From positions 434,001-498,000 of the forward strand of contig OZ220010.1 of assembly GCA_964291365.2 (NCBI GenBank): a stretch of DNA of 64,000 nucleotides. The letters are read 5' to 3'. The notes beneath the pieces were generated by a model. That model was not told where the DNA came from. It did no database searches and saw only the letters and a list, made by a program, of their open reading frames with translations. This stretch comes from JBDWFY01 sp964291365. GTDB taxonomy: Bacteria; Pseudomonadota; Alphaproteobacteria; Rhizobiales; Stappiaceae. Made by a program: the position numbers and the translations under genes. Shown here one piece after another: positions 22,724-34,539 of this stretch (positions within the stretch are counted from its first letter, which is position 1; each line of letters starts with the position of its first letter).

Positions 22724-23980
22724 CAATTATTAATCTTCTTAACCAATGTCCACCATGCTCTTAATAATTGTCCAAAATGTGACGTTATCTATCTTGATTT
22801 CAAGAAAGCCTTCGACAGCGTACCACACCAAGAACTATTGCTGAAGTTGTGGAAGGTTGGTGTAGTGGGTAGCTTGTGGAGATGGTTTCGTGAATACCTG
22901 TCCAACAGATACCAACATGTTTGTATCAATAATTCTAATTCATCAACCCTACCTGTAATTTCAGGTGTTCCCCAGGGAAGTTTTCTTGGCCCCCTTCTAT
23001 TTCTTATCCACATAAATGACTTACCACTTTCATTGAAACACTCTGAATCATTTCTATTTGCCGATGTTACTAAATGTCTCAGACCAATATGTTCTCCACA
23101 CGACTGCATCCAACTGCAATCCGATCTCGATGCATTGTCTTCATGGAGCTCTGACTGGAAGCTTATGTTTAACGAGACTGAATGCTCTCTCCTTTCTATT
23201 GTCTCCGGCCATACATCTGCAGAGCAAAGTGAACACCAGTATTTCATTAACGAACGACCAATCTCTTCGAGTAATCAGCAAAATGACCTTGGTATCATGA
23301 CATCTTCAAACCTATCCTGGTCTCACCATGCATCTAAAATAACATACAAGGCTTATAAAATACTAGGTCTGCTTCATCGCACATTTTGTTCTACAAACAA
23401 TGTCCCCGCCAAGAAAAGATTGTATATCTCACTTGTAAGATCACAGCTCCTCTATGGGTCCCAAATTTGGAGACCACTCCAGCTTAAAGACATGAAACCA
23501 ATTGAATCACTCCAGCGTCGTGCCACTAAGTACATACTTAATGACTATACTTCGGACTACAGATCAAGACTAATCAAGCTCCAACTCCTACCTCTTTCAA
23601 TGCTGCTAGACCTCAATGATATCTGTTTTTTTGCAAAGTCACTGAAACTCATTTCGGATAACAATTCCTTTGATATCACAAAATACATCAAATTCAGCCA
23701 CAATCAAACCAGATCTAGAAGTTACAAAAAGTTAGTCCAGCCCCTTGTTAAGAACAATAGAGACAAACAATTCTACTTTAACAGATTACCATATCTATGG
23801 AACTCACTCCCTCCAATTGACCTTAGTCTCTCTTTCACAACAATTAAAAGAAAATTAACAGACATCTTTTGGAATTCATTCTCAGCCAACTTCAATACAG
23901 ACAACAATTGTACATACTATTACAAGTGTCCATGTCCAAGCTGCTTCACTCATCCCAAATCATGTTTCACCTCATTATGA
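22724..23980 (+). pseudogene. 5'-truncated LINE, reverse transcriptase fragment
   Basis: From about 22775 one frame reads IYLDFKKAFDSVPHQELL, then GVPQGSFLGPLLFLIHINDL, then LFADVTKC, followed by the thumb and C-terminal part of a non-LTR reverse transcriptase of the CR1/Jockey-like kind, ending at 23978-23980. The catalytic pair in (F/Y)ADD reads FADV at about 23057-23068, so the enzyme should be dead. No endonuclease domain is present. It starts exactly where homology of copies A and B stops. The 3' tail may reach into 23981-24240. Confidence 0.82.
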
Positions 23981-24240
23981 TCATATATATAGCTAAATGC
24001 ATCAAACCATATTAACTTTGTTATCATTCCCATAATTATATCATGTATTATTTTAGTGTTCTTGTCAGGCTGTTACAGTCCCAGTAGCAGTCCTTCAGCC
24101 ACCAGCTGTAAAGTAATAATAATTAATTTTTCAGTCACCCCATGTAAACTATATCTCTGAACAAACATAATTATAGATACCAGTATGTGCACTTATAAGG
24201 TAAATAATATTGGAGTCATGATAATAATAGGTATAGTTAG

Positions 24241-25944
24241 CTATGCACACTGCAATTTCTTAGAATAATATCGTTCGGCAAAGACTTGTTCATTTGGAAG
24301 AACATCGTCTCTCTTTCTCTTCTTGTAGTAAACTGCCGCTAGCAGAGAACTTATGACTGCTATAAATAAGAATATCAGCTTAGTTTGCAAGTACCAAAAT
24401 TCACAACTGAACAAAGCTCTTTCTTCCCATGTAGAAGATTTAAGCATGAATATATGTGATATTGCTTTATTCAATACTAAAGATAGCACCATAGAACCAT
24501 AAAATATTCCGACAATTAATCCTTTCATCGAGTATGGAATCTGGGCACATAAGAACTCAATAACACCAACAAGAATCATTATGTAGGAAATAGCAGATAT
24601 AAACTCTGGTATTGAGTACAATCTGTAGTCAGCTGCCTCCAAAGAGACTGTGGCATTAAGCGGGTTGTCGTGAAATATGCAGTGAAGGGTTGTGTTGGTG
24701 TATGCAGGCATGTTCATGTCATGTTGGGCAACAGTAACAAGTGATATCAATATGATATACCTTCCAAGTTGCAAAATGATTCCAACGATAGTCTTCCAAT
24801 GTCGTGTAATCCTAGGAGTACAGCGGTGAAATATTGGAAAGATGATTACTTCATTCAATGGTATCATGACCATCACAGTGATATAATAGATATTAGTGAA
24901 AACAAATGTCAAAGGACAAACATCTGTTTTTTTGCCTTCCATTGCTACATCCAGCAGAGCTTTCTTGAAACTTTTTTCATCTGTCATACCAAACACAGCA
25001 CTTATGATCAAAACCGACCCCAGTCCCCCAAAGAATGTTTTCACATCTTCCACCTGCTCAGTCGTAAATGGTCCTCCGTACTTGCTCTTTCCAAAGTCTA
25101 GACGAGAAGGAAGCTCATCTTCACAGTAAGTAAAAGCACTTCTTTGTTCTGGGTGTTTGTGATTAATGGCATACTTGAAAACTCTGTATATTAGCTTGAA
25201 AGGATTAATTGTCACAGGTTCTTTAACCAGAATGCCATTGCACCAGATTATTAATCCCACTACAATGCTAAGGCTCACACACAGTAGTAGTGGAACAATG
25301 AATTTTTCTGGTGGACCAATGCACACAGGTAGGAGATTTACAAACGTTCCACTACTAATATAAGACCAGGAATACCAATTTATGAATGACACTATTTCGT
25401 CTGTTGAAGCATCTGTTAATTGATCGATACCAAATTGGATGACATTTGCTTGAAAACAACCATAGCCGATCCCTAGTGAAGCCAGTAGAACTATCTGGAT
25501 ATAGTTAGTGAAAGGCAAAAATCTTTCTATGATAAAAATTATCAGCAGAAGCGAAGTACTAATCCACATAGTCACGATGCTGAAAATAAGTACTTTGTAT
25601 CTTCTAAAGTAGATATCCGCTAACCACCCAGCAAATGGTAAAACTAATCCAATGGGAACTTCAATCAATTTGAAGCACAGTGTGCAATAATGCTCTGGAG
25701 TCAGTGATTTGTAACTGATGTAGTAGAACACACTTGTAACCAAAAAATTACTCACCAGCACCAAAATTGCTCCCTTACTCTTGAGTTTCCTTAACTTATA
25801 GGTTGGTTTAAAGCATGCCTTGAGACGCTCTTGTATGCTAATGTGTTTATAACTTTGTAGCAAAGCAACGTCTGATCCAGAAGTGCTTGACTCGATTACC
25901 AAATCTTCATCCGATAGTGCACACGTTGTCGGGCTGCTATTCAT
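24241..25944 (-). CDS. POT/SLC15-like transporter
   Basis: Intact, intronless, 567 residues, start ATG 25942-25944 (MNSSPTTCALSDED). Blocks: RKLKSKGAILVLVSNFLVTS, GWLADIYFRRY, GCFQANVIQFGIDQLTDAST, KEPVTINPF (normally TQNPF), KYGGPFTTEQVEDVKTFF, FLCAQIPYSMKGLIVG and the tail KKRKRDDVLPNEQVFAERYY. It is the sister of the genes at 15975 and 37793 by its N-terminus and its GCFQAN block. It lies in the unique spacer between the duplicated blocks. ExxER is absent. Substrate unknown. Confidence 0.83.
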   Translation of the reverse strand: MNSSPTTCALSDEDLVIESSTSGSDVALLQSYKHISIQERLKACFKPTYKLRKLKSKGAILVLVSNFLVTSVFYYISYKSLTPEHYCTLCFKLIEVPIGLVLPFAGWLADIYFRRYKVLIFSIVTMWISTSLLLIIFIIERFLPFTNYIQIVLLASLGIGYGCFQANVIQFGIDQLTDASTDEIVSFINWYSWSYISSGTFVNLLPVCIGPPEKFIVPLLLCVSLSIVVGLIIWCNGILVKEPVTINPFKLIYRVFKYAINHKHPEQRSAFTYCEDELPSRLDFGKSKYGGPFTTEQVEDVKTFFGGLGSVLIISAVFGMTDEKSFKKALLDVAMEGKKTDVCPLTFVFTNIYYITVMVMIPLNEVIIFPIFHRCTPRITRHWKTIVGIILQLGRYIILISLVTVAQHDMNMPAYTNTTLHCIFHDNPLNATVSLEAADYRLYSIPEFISAISYIMILVGVIEFLCAQIPYSMKGLIVGIFYGSMVLSLVLNKAISHIFMLKSSTWEERALFSCEFWYLQTKLIFLFIAVISSLLAAVYYKKRKRDDVLPNEQVFAERYYSKKLQCA

Positions 25945-26142
25945 TGTTCCAAGTGGTTAGCGCTTGCAACAGTTATACACTACGTATGCTACTTCCACTC
26001 AGAGATCCAGTTGACTGGAAATAGTGGAGAAACTGTAGGGCCAATCTTACAAAAAAACTCAGTGAGGTCCAAAAAGCAGTTTACGTATGTGCCACGGTGT
26101 GCACTCTGTAAATGACTTGAGAGCGGCCTGGTTTCAACAGTT

Positions 26143-26422
26143 AAAGTAAACACAATGGCATATGTATTTTGTATACTTTGAACAAACTATCGTCAACAAA
26201 TAACAAATTCGTGGAAGCCCATATAATTCAACAATGAATTTTCATTGTATGCAAGTTTGTCACTAGTTTGCATAGCTACAAGTTCACGTGACTGTGAAAG
26301 TAAACACAATGGCATATGTATTTTGTATGACTTTGAACAAACCATCACCAACAAATTCGCGCAAGCCTATGTAATTCAACAACGAATTTTCATCAGTGTA
26401 TGCAAGTTTGTCACTAGTTTGC
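26143..26422. repeat. Diverged direct repeat, two units of about 130 bp
   Basis: 26143-26271 and 26297-26422 share AAAGTAAACACAATGGCATA, CTTTGAACAAAC and TTTGTCACTAGTTTGC, with small indels. No coding signal. The surrounding stretch 25945-26436 has no gene that I can see. Confidence 0.75.
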
Positions 26423-26445
26423 CACGTAGCATACAAGGTGTGCGG

Positions 26446-26809
26446 TAGTCTCGTGCCCAGACTCCACCCTCTGCGAGGGAAAAGGGGTCTGGTGAATTTG
26501 GACACAATCCTCGGGCCAGGGAAAGGAATTTGAGCGCTCCAATGAGATTGCAGCTTTAGCGCAGTCATATGACTCGCCAACCGCAGGAATGCAAAGCGCC
26601 ATTGCCTACATATATTATAGCTAAATTTGAATCGTCAGCCCGCGCCCAAGCAGCATTACTGACCAATCAGATCCAAGGTTTGTTTCAGTACAACAGTGGC
26701 GGCGCGCGCGCACTGAGCCGGCCAAACCAAGAAAACGGTCCAAATTCATCAGACTGCCCCTAGCCCTTTTCCCTCGCAGAGGGTGCAGTGGGGTCTGGGC
26801 ACGAGACTA
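26446..26809. mobile_element. MITE with 9-bp target duplication (364 bp)
   Basis: The inverted ends read TAGTCTCGTGCCCAGACTCC and its near-complement (..GGGTCTGGGCACGAGACTA), extending about 45 bp through the CCCTCTGCGAGGGAAAAGGG stretch. GGTGTGCGG is repeated exactly at 26437-26445 and 26810-26818. It belongs with the elements at 50664 and 56206 by its TAGYCTCGT terminus and 9-bp duplication. That duplication length is seen in Mutator-like transposons; the superfamily is inference. Confidence 0.85.
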
Positions 26810-26835
26810 GGTGTGCGGCGGGTAATATGTAAAAA

Positions 26836-26886
26836 GTGGAATGCGGAATGGAATGGAATGTGGAATGGAATATGGAATGGACTATG
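26836..26886. repeat. GGAAT-type simple repeat
   Basis: Runs of TGGAATGGAATATGGAATGG. An inverted counterpart (TTCCATTCCA..) lies at 28291-28349, about 1.4 kb away. The DNA between (26890-27956) has no recognisable gene. Confidence 0.8.
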
Positions 26887-26889
26887 GAA

Positions 26890-27956
26890 CACACTTGGTT
26901 TACCACAAACATGCTAATTATGTGGCCATGCCCATTAATTACCCACTACCTGTACAAAGGGTAAAGTGATTGCTGTAATAATTCATGTATGTGTACACGT
27001 ATCCCTACAGCAGGAATTCACCACTGTAGCAGTCTGAGTCATAAAAAATCACGGTTTCCTATAGTGGAGGCTAAACTTCATGCTATGCAAAGTCAGCCAT
27101 AGTATTACATCATCTCCTATAGCATGCTGTAGAAGCCATTCTTGTACATTCGAGTATAACAATCTTTCACAATACAAGATTAGTGTAGCGGCTAGCTAGT
27201 GTCCCCTTCCCCATGCATACTGTGTTGATAAGAATTAATAGAAACAAACAGTCATCCATGAGACATGGTCCATTATAATTATTAAGAGCTATGACCATGA
27301 TCTAGCTAGTTTTCAGTAAACAATCTGCTTGAATAATAGATCACCTCAAACTGATTATCAGACTGGGTACTGAATCTCAGACTACACAGAGGGTGGCTGA
27401 TTAGTGTCATGCATAGGTACATATAATCCTCCTCCCCTTTACCACTCCTAGGTTAGCTTCGGAGATGAGGCTATTCTTTAATAGGTACATAGTCACTGGC
27501 GTCCCTAGATACTTGTGTACATGCTTATAATTCAGTACTGTTACACAGGTGGATGCATAAAGCATGAAACTATACAAGCATGTAGTATTCTCAGACTGCA
27601 TTATATTATAAACAGTGTAACAGGTGCACTAGTGCAACTGTTGCACTGTATAGAACCAACAAACATGACACTACATATCCTGTGATTGCGTTGTAAACAG
27701 TGTATACAGGGAATTATCTGTTATGGTCTAGGTAAACATTAAAAAAATACATTTTAAGGAGTGCACTGGTGTACTGACTGGATACATATGAACCCACATG
27801 CAACCCCCCACCCCCCTCCCACCGCGAACCCACTGTATATAGTACAATGTCATGTATACGGCATTCTAGATCTGTGTATTTGCTATACGAGTGTTACAAA
27901 TGACTGGTTAGTAATAGGGTACCCTAAAAGTGGTTGTATTATCCTTTAAAAGGTAT
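26890..27956. other. Intergenic, no gene seen
   Basis: AT-rich, with a short C-rich run (CCCCCCACCCCCCTCCC, about 27805) and no coding frame with recognisable content. Confidence 0.5.
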
Positions 27957-27962
27957 ATTAAG

Positions 27963-28283
27963 CCAGGAGCAGATTAGATAGGAGTGTTGAACTACTGTAT
28001 AAACGCTGCAACAGAGTTCCAGTAGGACGACGTACACAAAATGGCAATCAGTCATGCAGCTGAGGTAGGTGTAATGTAAACACAGACAGGCCACAGCTGC
28101 TTAGAGCATATGGCTTAGAGTGCTGCACAGCAGGGGGAATCTCTCAGTTTACACTACTGCACTATTGGGCTGGACTTAACATGACCACTACTCATTTATG
28201 CTGGTGTTTGTGACATCGTCCTACCGGAACGCGTTTATATGTACAGTACAGGCAGTTCAACACTCCTATCTAATCTACTCCCG
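27963..28283. mobile_element. Small inverted-repeat element (about 320 bp)
   Basis: The ends are CAGGAGCAGATTAGATAGGA continuing GTGTTGAACT, and the complement at 28254-28283, about 28 bp each. ATTAAG flanks both sides (27957-27962, 28284-28289), a likely target duplication. No coding content. Confidence 0.65.
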
Positions 28284-28290
28284 ATTAAGT

Positions 28291-28349
28291 ACATTCCATA
28301 TTCCATTCCATGTTCCATTCCACATTCCATTCCATTCCGTATTCCATCT
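28291..28349. repeat. TTCCA-type simple repeat, inverted to 26836-26886
   Basis: Runs of CATTCCATATTCCATTCCAT. Directly abuts the small inverted-repeat element. Confidence 0.8.
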
Positions 28350-28429
28350 TACCTGTGCGGCGCCTATTAGGTGATGTGCGCTTAACAGAGAATGAAAATC
28401 GGCCCCGCCCATTGTTGTTACGAGTGAGC

Positions 28430-28995
28430 GCTTGAGCTAACCAAGCCACAAATGATGTGATTTCAGTAGTTGAAGCACCATTCGATTGATCAACTCCAAA
28501 CTGGACAACATTTGCTTGAAATCCTCCCAAACCAAATGCCAGAATAACTAGCTATCAGTAAAACTGTTCGAATTTTATGGATTTTGCTGTCAAATACAAC
28601 ATTTGTACTGTTCAAGTGTTAGTAGCTAGCACAGAACTAATCCACATTGTCCAGATACTGCAACATATCACTTTGTACTGACCAAAACGTACATCAGCTA
28701 GCCATCCGGCAATGAGTAACATCACACCAACAATGGTCAGGACACTATTTGTAGCTAACCGTCAAATTATCGTATGATATCAATTCTTATTGAGCAAGTA
28801 ATTAGTTAAACTGGTTACCAGAAAGCTCCACACCAAAACCAAGATTGCTCCCTCATTTTTTAGTTTTCTTGTCTGATACTTTACTCTGTGGCATATTTGT
28901 AAACGCTCCTTGCTTGTGATTGTATCAGGTTGTGATGAAACGTTTCTGCCACTCGCTGATATTTCCAGTTCTTTTTCAGTTTTCTGTTCTTCCAT
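28430..28995 (-). pseudogene. POT/SLC15-like N-terminal pseudogene
   Basis: Starts like the genes at 47888 and 59934: MEEQKTEKELEISASGRNVS, then RKLKNEGAILVLVWSFLVTS. The frame stops after TM1. GWLAD.RFGQY-like and GGFQANVVQFGVDQ pieces follow in shifted frames, and homology is lost at FVAWLAQA, about 28430. The C-terminal two thirds are missing. Confidence 0.8.
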
Positions 28996-29576
28996 ATCCT
29001 AGCTAGTATACACTGTTCGCTTCAAACTGGGGTTTTTCATACGTTTGTTATTCAAATACCATAGCAGCTTCTTTGCATGTTGAAAACTTTCTATTGACAG
29101 CATTACTAGTATTAAATTTTGTGAATGTATGTGGACATCTTTAGGACTATTCTTAACAAACTTTATAATAATACAGCTCATTGGATACACTTTTATTCTT
29201 CTGTTGTTGGCTCATGCTAGCCTTGTCCCCTGGGCTTTCACGGTAAAATCAATTTAAAACATCTTTCTATGAAGTACTGGTATGTGATCATGGGAATGCA
29301 TGAATGGAACATGTATGCGTGTTTATACAATATTCTTTAATTTCTGTATAGTGTGTAATACTGCAGCTATTGTTGTAATTCACAAATGTAATACCTCATC
29401 AATACAGTGGATGTTTGAATAAACACCAGGACTAATAATTCTAAAATATGAGAGCTCGATTGAGCAAAGGTGATATGATTCAGTAAGCAATGAGAAATTT
29501 CTTAATTCACTAACCAGTACTCATTACTCAAAGAAGAGAAATTCAGTTGTATAACTATTATTTGCAAGAAGATAAA
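28996..29576. other. Intergenic, divergent between two POT genes
   Basis: A spacer between the minus-strand pseudogene and the plus-strand POT gene. AT-rich; no gene or clear regulatory motif seen. Confidence 0.5.
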
Positions 29577-31307
29577 ATGTCTGAAGTGGATTTAGGAAGT
29601 CTGAATGGGGAGTCATCAGCATGCACAAGTGATGGTTCAGCGTCAGATGTATTTTTAAATTCTAATAATATTACTGCAAAGGAGTATTTTCAAGCTTGCT
29701 GCAAAGCATCTTACCGAGTAAGAAGACTCAAGATCAAGGGAGCAATATTGATAGTAATCTGGAGCTTCTTGGTAATGTGTACATATCACTATACTTCGAT
29801 GACTATAACAAATAAGAATAATGATTCTATCTGTAATATCATTGTAACCGTGACAGGTGTGATGCTACCTCTGGCTGGATGGCTGGCTGATGTACGTTTT
29901 GGACGCTATAAAGTGATCCACATTAGCATTTGGATCATGTGGATGAGCTCTATGTTGTTGACAGTAGTTGACGTTATCTTTGATATTGTGAAATCCTATG
30001 ATGATAGCTATGTGCATCAAATTATTTCAGTAGTGCTCACCATCTTCTTGTCCATAGGCTACGGAGGATTTCAGGCCAACATCATCCAATTTGGGGTGGA
30101 CCAGCTTATAGATGCATCAACGATTGAAATAACATCATTTGTGGTTTGGTATACATGGACAATGTGTGGCAGCAAGCTTACAATGTGTGGTATCCGTCTG
30201 CTAACTTGCGTGGATTCAAAATATTTCACGATAGGACCTCTGGTCATTTGTACCAGCCTTACTTTGCTAGTGAGCTCCAATTGTTTGTTCAGCAACCAAC
30301 TCATAAAGGAGCCAGTGACACAAAATCCTTTCAGCTTAATCTATAGGGTCATTTGTTACGCAGTCAAACACAGTCGACCTCAATATAGGAGTGCATTTAC
30401 ATACTGGGAAGATGAGCCTCCATTGCGCATTGATTTTGGCAAAAGGAAGTATGGAGGACCATTCACAACTGAGCAGGTGGAAGATGTAAAAATATTCTTC
30501 AAAATTTTGGGACTTCTTTTGGTTGCAAGTATACCCATGGGTATCACCTACAATTTTTCTAAATTTGGAAACTCCCTCAGTCACATATATTTTGGTAAAT
30601 TTAGCAATGACAACATGGCATCACCAAATAGATGTTTTCATAATGATTTCTTTGATAACATTTTCGCCGTATTTGAATTTATCATCATACCACTGAATGA
30701 AGTTATCCTCTATCCTGTGTGCTACCGGTTCTTTACTATCAAAAGCCAGTGGAAGACATTCCTGGGAATACTTTTAAAAATAGGTGGATATATGACACTG
30801 ATCATTTTAATTACTTACGCCAGGGTGAGTTTTGCAGATACCAGCGAATCTTCCAGTACTGGTAATAATTCGACAATTCATTGCTTATTTCAAGAGAATT
30901 CTGATCCTTTAAACAGTGTCATTGACTACAGATGGTTGATTCTTGTATCATTTCTGTTTTCACTTTCAGATGTGCTTCTTACAATTGGCATCATTGAGTT
31001 CTATTGTTCTCAAGTTCCTTATTCTGTGAAGGGATTAGTGGCTGGTTGCTATTATAGTGCCCTCGGACTTGTCATCTTATTCAACTCTGGCATAACTCAA
31101 GCATTCAAAGAGAAAACATTTTCTTCGGTGATCTTTGGTTGTGAATTTTGGTACTTACAAACAAAACTCATCTTGATGCTCGTTGTGATATTCCTGTTAG
31201 TAGTAGCAATCAAATGTTGCAGCGTAAAGAGGATTAGAGAAGATGTCCTTCCAAATGAGCATATTTTTGCTGAGCAATATTATTCAAGAGTAACTGATTC
31301 TGACTAA
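29577..31307 (+). CDS. POT/SLC15-like transporter
   Basis: Intact and intronless, 576 residues from ATG 29577 (MSEVDLGSLNGE); the frame is open slightly upstream but without an ATG. Blocks: RRLKIKGAILIVIWSFLVMC, GWLADVRFGRY, GGFQANIIQFGVDQLIDAST, KEPVTQNPF, KYGGPFTTEQVEDVKIFF, QVPYSVKGLVAGCYYS and the tail EDVLPNEHIFAEQYYS. The basic stretch before the tail is CSVKRIRED rather than YKKRKRED. The second half is duplicated at 1-897. The shift from MKGL to VKGL and from FYG to YYS marks this as its own subfamily. Role inferred from family. Confidence 0.84.
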   Translation: MSEVDLGSLNGESSACTSDGSASDVFLNSNNITAKEYFQACCKASYRVRRLKIKGAILIVIWSFLVMCTYHYTSMTITNKNNDSICNIIVTVTGVMLPLAGWLADVRFGRYKVIHISIWIMWMSSMLLTVVDVIFDIVKSYDDSYVHQIISVVLTIFLSIGYGGFQANIIQFGVDQLIDASTIEITSFVVWYTWTMCGSKLTMCGIRLLTCVDSKYFTIGPLVICTSLTLLVSSNCLFSNQLIKEPVTQNPFSLIYRVICYAVKHSRPQYRSAFTYWEDEPPLRIDFGKRKYGGPFTTEQVEDVKIFFKILGLLLVASIPMGITYNFSKFGNSLSHIYFGKFSNDNMASPNRCFHNDFFDNIFAVFEFIIIPLNEVILYPVCYRFFTIKSQWKTFLGILLKIGGYMTLIILITYARVSFADTSESSSTGNNSTIHCLFQENSDPLNSVIDYRWLILVSFLFSLSDVLLTIGIIEFYCSQVPYSVKGLVAGCYYSALGLVILFNSGITQAFKEKTFSSVIFGCEFWYLQTKLILMLVVIFLLVVAIKCCSVKRIREDVLPNEHIFAEQYYSRVTDSD

Positions 31308-31631
31308 AAATAGCTAATAACATGATTTCTATAATTATTAAGACCGTGATACAGTGTTCAAGTGTATGACCTGCAGACGTAGTGAGTGTTTGTAACTACA
31401 TGCCATACTTATAGCAATACGTTACTCTTACTTGTACAAGTATGCACGGCCATAGCATAATAGCATAGGAGATAGCGACTGCTATATTAGGCTGTAGGAG
31501 AGCATAAGGAATACAAATAGTGTACATGAATTTGCATAGTATGGAGAAAATATCTATCAGGAATTATTGTTACGTGATAATGAAAACAATCTTGGAGTAA
31601 ATGAATATCTCATACATACTTTTCATATATG

Positions 31632-32133
31632 TTAGAGACATACGTACCTGGGATTGGAAACTGCGCACACCCGCCTATAGTGTGCTAGGCAACAGGAAGT
31701 GGCCGATGGTTGTTACCTCATTAATTATTCATGAGCTATGGTAAACTTGCGAAACCAAAAAAAAACAGAAACACCAGTCTTCTTGATGCTGCAACTGGAC
31801 TTTCGACCACCTATCCTCATTTATCGTCTCATTTGTAAGTCTTCTAGCTAAAAATCGAATTAAAACCTTGCGTGTACCTAGAAAGTGCTATAGTCCCGTA
31901 AAATTTAATGCTTTTTTGTCGAAACCAACTCTAGGCATTTTTCTCTTAGTAACTCTCTTTAGCTTTTGTTTATCGGGCTATTGACTCATTTACTGACCTT
32001 CACTTTGCTGTTCACTTAGCTCCTCTAGAAAAACCAACAACATGCTACAGTTCCACAAAGTATTTCAATAATGGCGTAACAAACATTGTCTGTGCAATAA
32101 TTTAGTTTCCAATCCTGGGAGCGTAAGTCTCTA
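31632..32133. mobile_element. MITE-like inverted-repeat element (copy B)
   Basis: Same element as 1222-1738, with small deletions (for example near 31920) and a trimmed right end (GTCTCTA then TTTAATT). It fills most of the 31308-32272 gap; the remainder is featureless. Confidence 0.6.
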
Positions 32134-32272
32134 TTTAATTAAGGTGAAATGTGCACTGCAACTATTGTATAAAATTAATGTTCACACTGTAAGTAACCGT
32201 AGTATCAGAAAGAGATGGACACATATCATGCATACATGGCTGTATACTATGCAGTACCACGTCTGCCAAAAA

Positions 32273-33961
32273 TTACTGTGAGTAGTATCTTTCTGCAAAG
32301 ATTTGTTCATTTGGTAGCACATCATCTCTCTTTCTCTTCTTGCAGTATACTACGGCTAGCAGGAAACTGATAAATGCAATGAGGTTGATGATCAACTTGA
32401 TCTGCAAATACCAAAATCCACAATTAAATATCGACTTTGTTTTCCAAAGATTTGACTTCCAAATGAAAAGTTGAACCATCATATTATTAAGAGAGAGAAA
32501 GAATACCAATGAACCATAGAATATCCCACTAACTAATCCTTTCATGGAGTAGGGGACTTGGGCACAAAGCACCTCAATAGAACCAATGAGTATCAGTACA
32601 AATGATATGGCTGATATGACTTCTGGGATAGCAAATAGTCTATAGTCAAGTGTATTGCTGATTATGGACGCTGGGTTGTCATAAAATATTCACTGGATTG
32701 TTATATTACTAGCTAAGGCATCGCTTGCTATTAAATCATGCTGACGAGTCTTGGTAAGAAGTATCATGAGCACAATATACTTTCCAGTGTGCATGGCCAT
32801 TCCCAAGATGGGTTTCCAGTAGCAGCTAATCTTTGGTAGACAGCGATGAAACAAAGGATGAACAACAAATTGATTGAGAGGTATTAAAAGAGATATTGTG
32901 ATGTAATAAGTTTTGGTGAAAAAGTACTGGGAATAACATTCATCAACAAATACTTGGCTTCCAAATGTCTCAAGTGTGTGTTGCACAAAGGTGTCATCAT
33001 CAGTGATACCAAAGCAAGCTCCTGCAATGATAACCATTCCTAAAAGCTTGAAAAATGTTTTCACATCCTCTACCTGTTCAATTGTGAATGGTCCTCCATA
33101 CTTGCTCTTTCCAAAATCAATGCGTGAAGGAGGGTCATCTTCACAGTATGTGAAGGCGCTTCTTAGTCGAGGGTGCTTGGACTTTGAGGCATACTTGAGA
33201 ACGTTATGTATAAGTCTGAAGGGATTTTGGGTCACTGGTTCTTTAATGAGTACAGTGTTGCACAGGAAGAGTAAAATTATAAGGACACTGAGACCAAGGC
33301 ATAATGAAAATGGTGTAAGAATCTTAAGCTGTCGGCTTGTGCAATCAGAAACAAGTGCTTGAATCACTTCACTGCTGATATAGGACCAGGAATACCAATT
33401 TACAAATGACACAATTTCATCCGATGAAGCATCTACCAGTTGATCAATGCCAAACTGGATTATACTTCCTTGAAATCCACCATACCCCATTCCCAAACAC
33501 ACTAGGAAGACTATATGAAGGAAATTTGCATGCCACTCCAATACTTGTGTAATGATTAGACTAATTACTAGAAGCACACTGCTTAGCCACATCATTAGGC
33601 TGCTCCAATAGAGTACATTGTAGCGTCCAAATCGTACATCGGCAAGCCATCCAGAAAATGTGAGAACTAGTCCTAAAGGCACTAATATTATTTTAAAGCA
33701 TAAACCACACTCACTATCATAACTTTCTGGTGCTAATTCAATCAAGTAGTGACATACACACATTGCTAGGAAGTTCAACACCAACACCAAAAGTGCATTT
33801 TTGTTCTTGAGTTTTCTCATCTGGTATGATGGTTAGAAAAGCATCTTGAGATATTCCACAGTAGATATCTCATTACTAACTAAGACATTTTCAAGATGGG
33901 ATGATGCTTTGGTCACGCCTCCATTGGTGAGAGTACATGATGAATCCCTGCTTACCATCAT
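32273..33961 (-). pseudogene. POT/SLC15-like transporter, broken copy
   Basis: Counterpart of the gene at 1936-3579. The start (33959-33961) is kept, but AAA became TAA in LF-K-PSYQM near 33834, and TGC became TGA in IQC-IF near 32690. The six-base loss near 32705 keeps frame. Unlike copy A, the tail DDVLPNEQIFAERYYSQ is intact. The C-terminal 200 bp match the plus-strand gene at 35718 better than they match copy A, a sign of gene conversion. Confidence 0.85.
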
Positions 33962-34539
33962 GAAGCACTATAGGCATACTCTATACTCAGATAACTTATG
34001 ACCAAAGCTGATTTTTCAATGATAATTATATAGCTGGTTACAACTGCAGTTGCTAATCTTTTGAATACATGCAACTTATCTATCATCACTTTGAAATTCT
34101 CTGTAGCTACGGATACCAAGTAATATTTGGAGGAAAGCCCATAGGTACTGTGTTGGATACTTCCTTATAAACTTGAAAGTTGTTGGTCTTTTTATCAGTA
34201 CTTGTAACATGGTTACTTTTGTCGTACCATGGATGCAGGACACCATAAATTCTCTGGAAGTCTACCAGCAACACGGAAATTTCTAGTATAGACATCTACA
34301 GGCTAGCAATAGTAAAATGATAGGTGTTTGGTTGTTGTTGTAAACTAATGTTTTAAACACCAAACTGATTCTCTACTATAACCATTGAAAGTGTATAATA
34401 ATAATAAATTAATGTACTATCAAACTATTACAAATATTATATAGATAGATTGTACTCTTTTTAGTAGTTATGAATAGGACATCAGCCAAAAGTGAAAAAC
34501 AAACATGTTATCATGCACATCATCACATTTGGTAGCACA

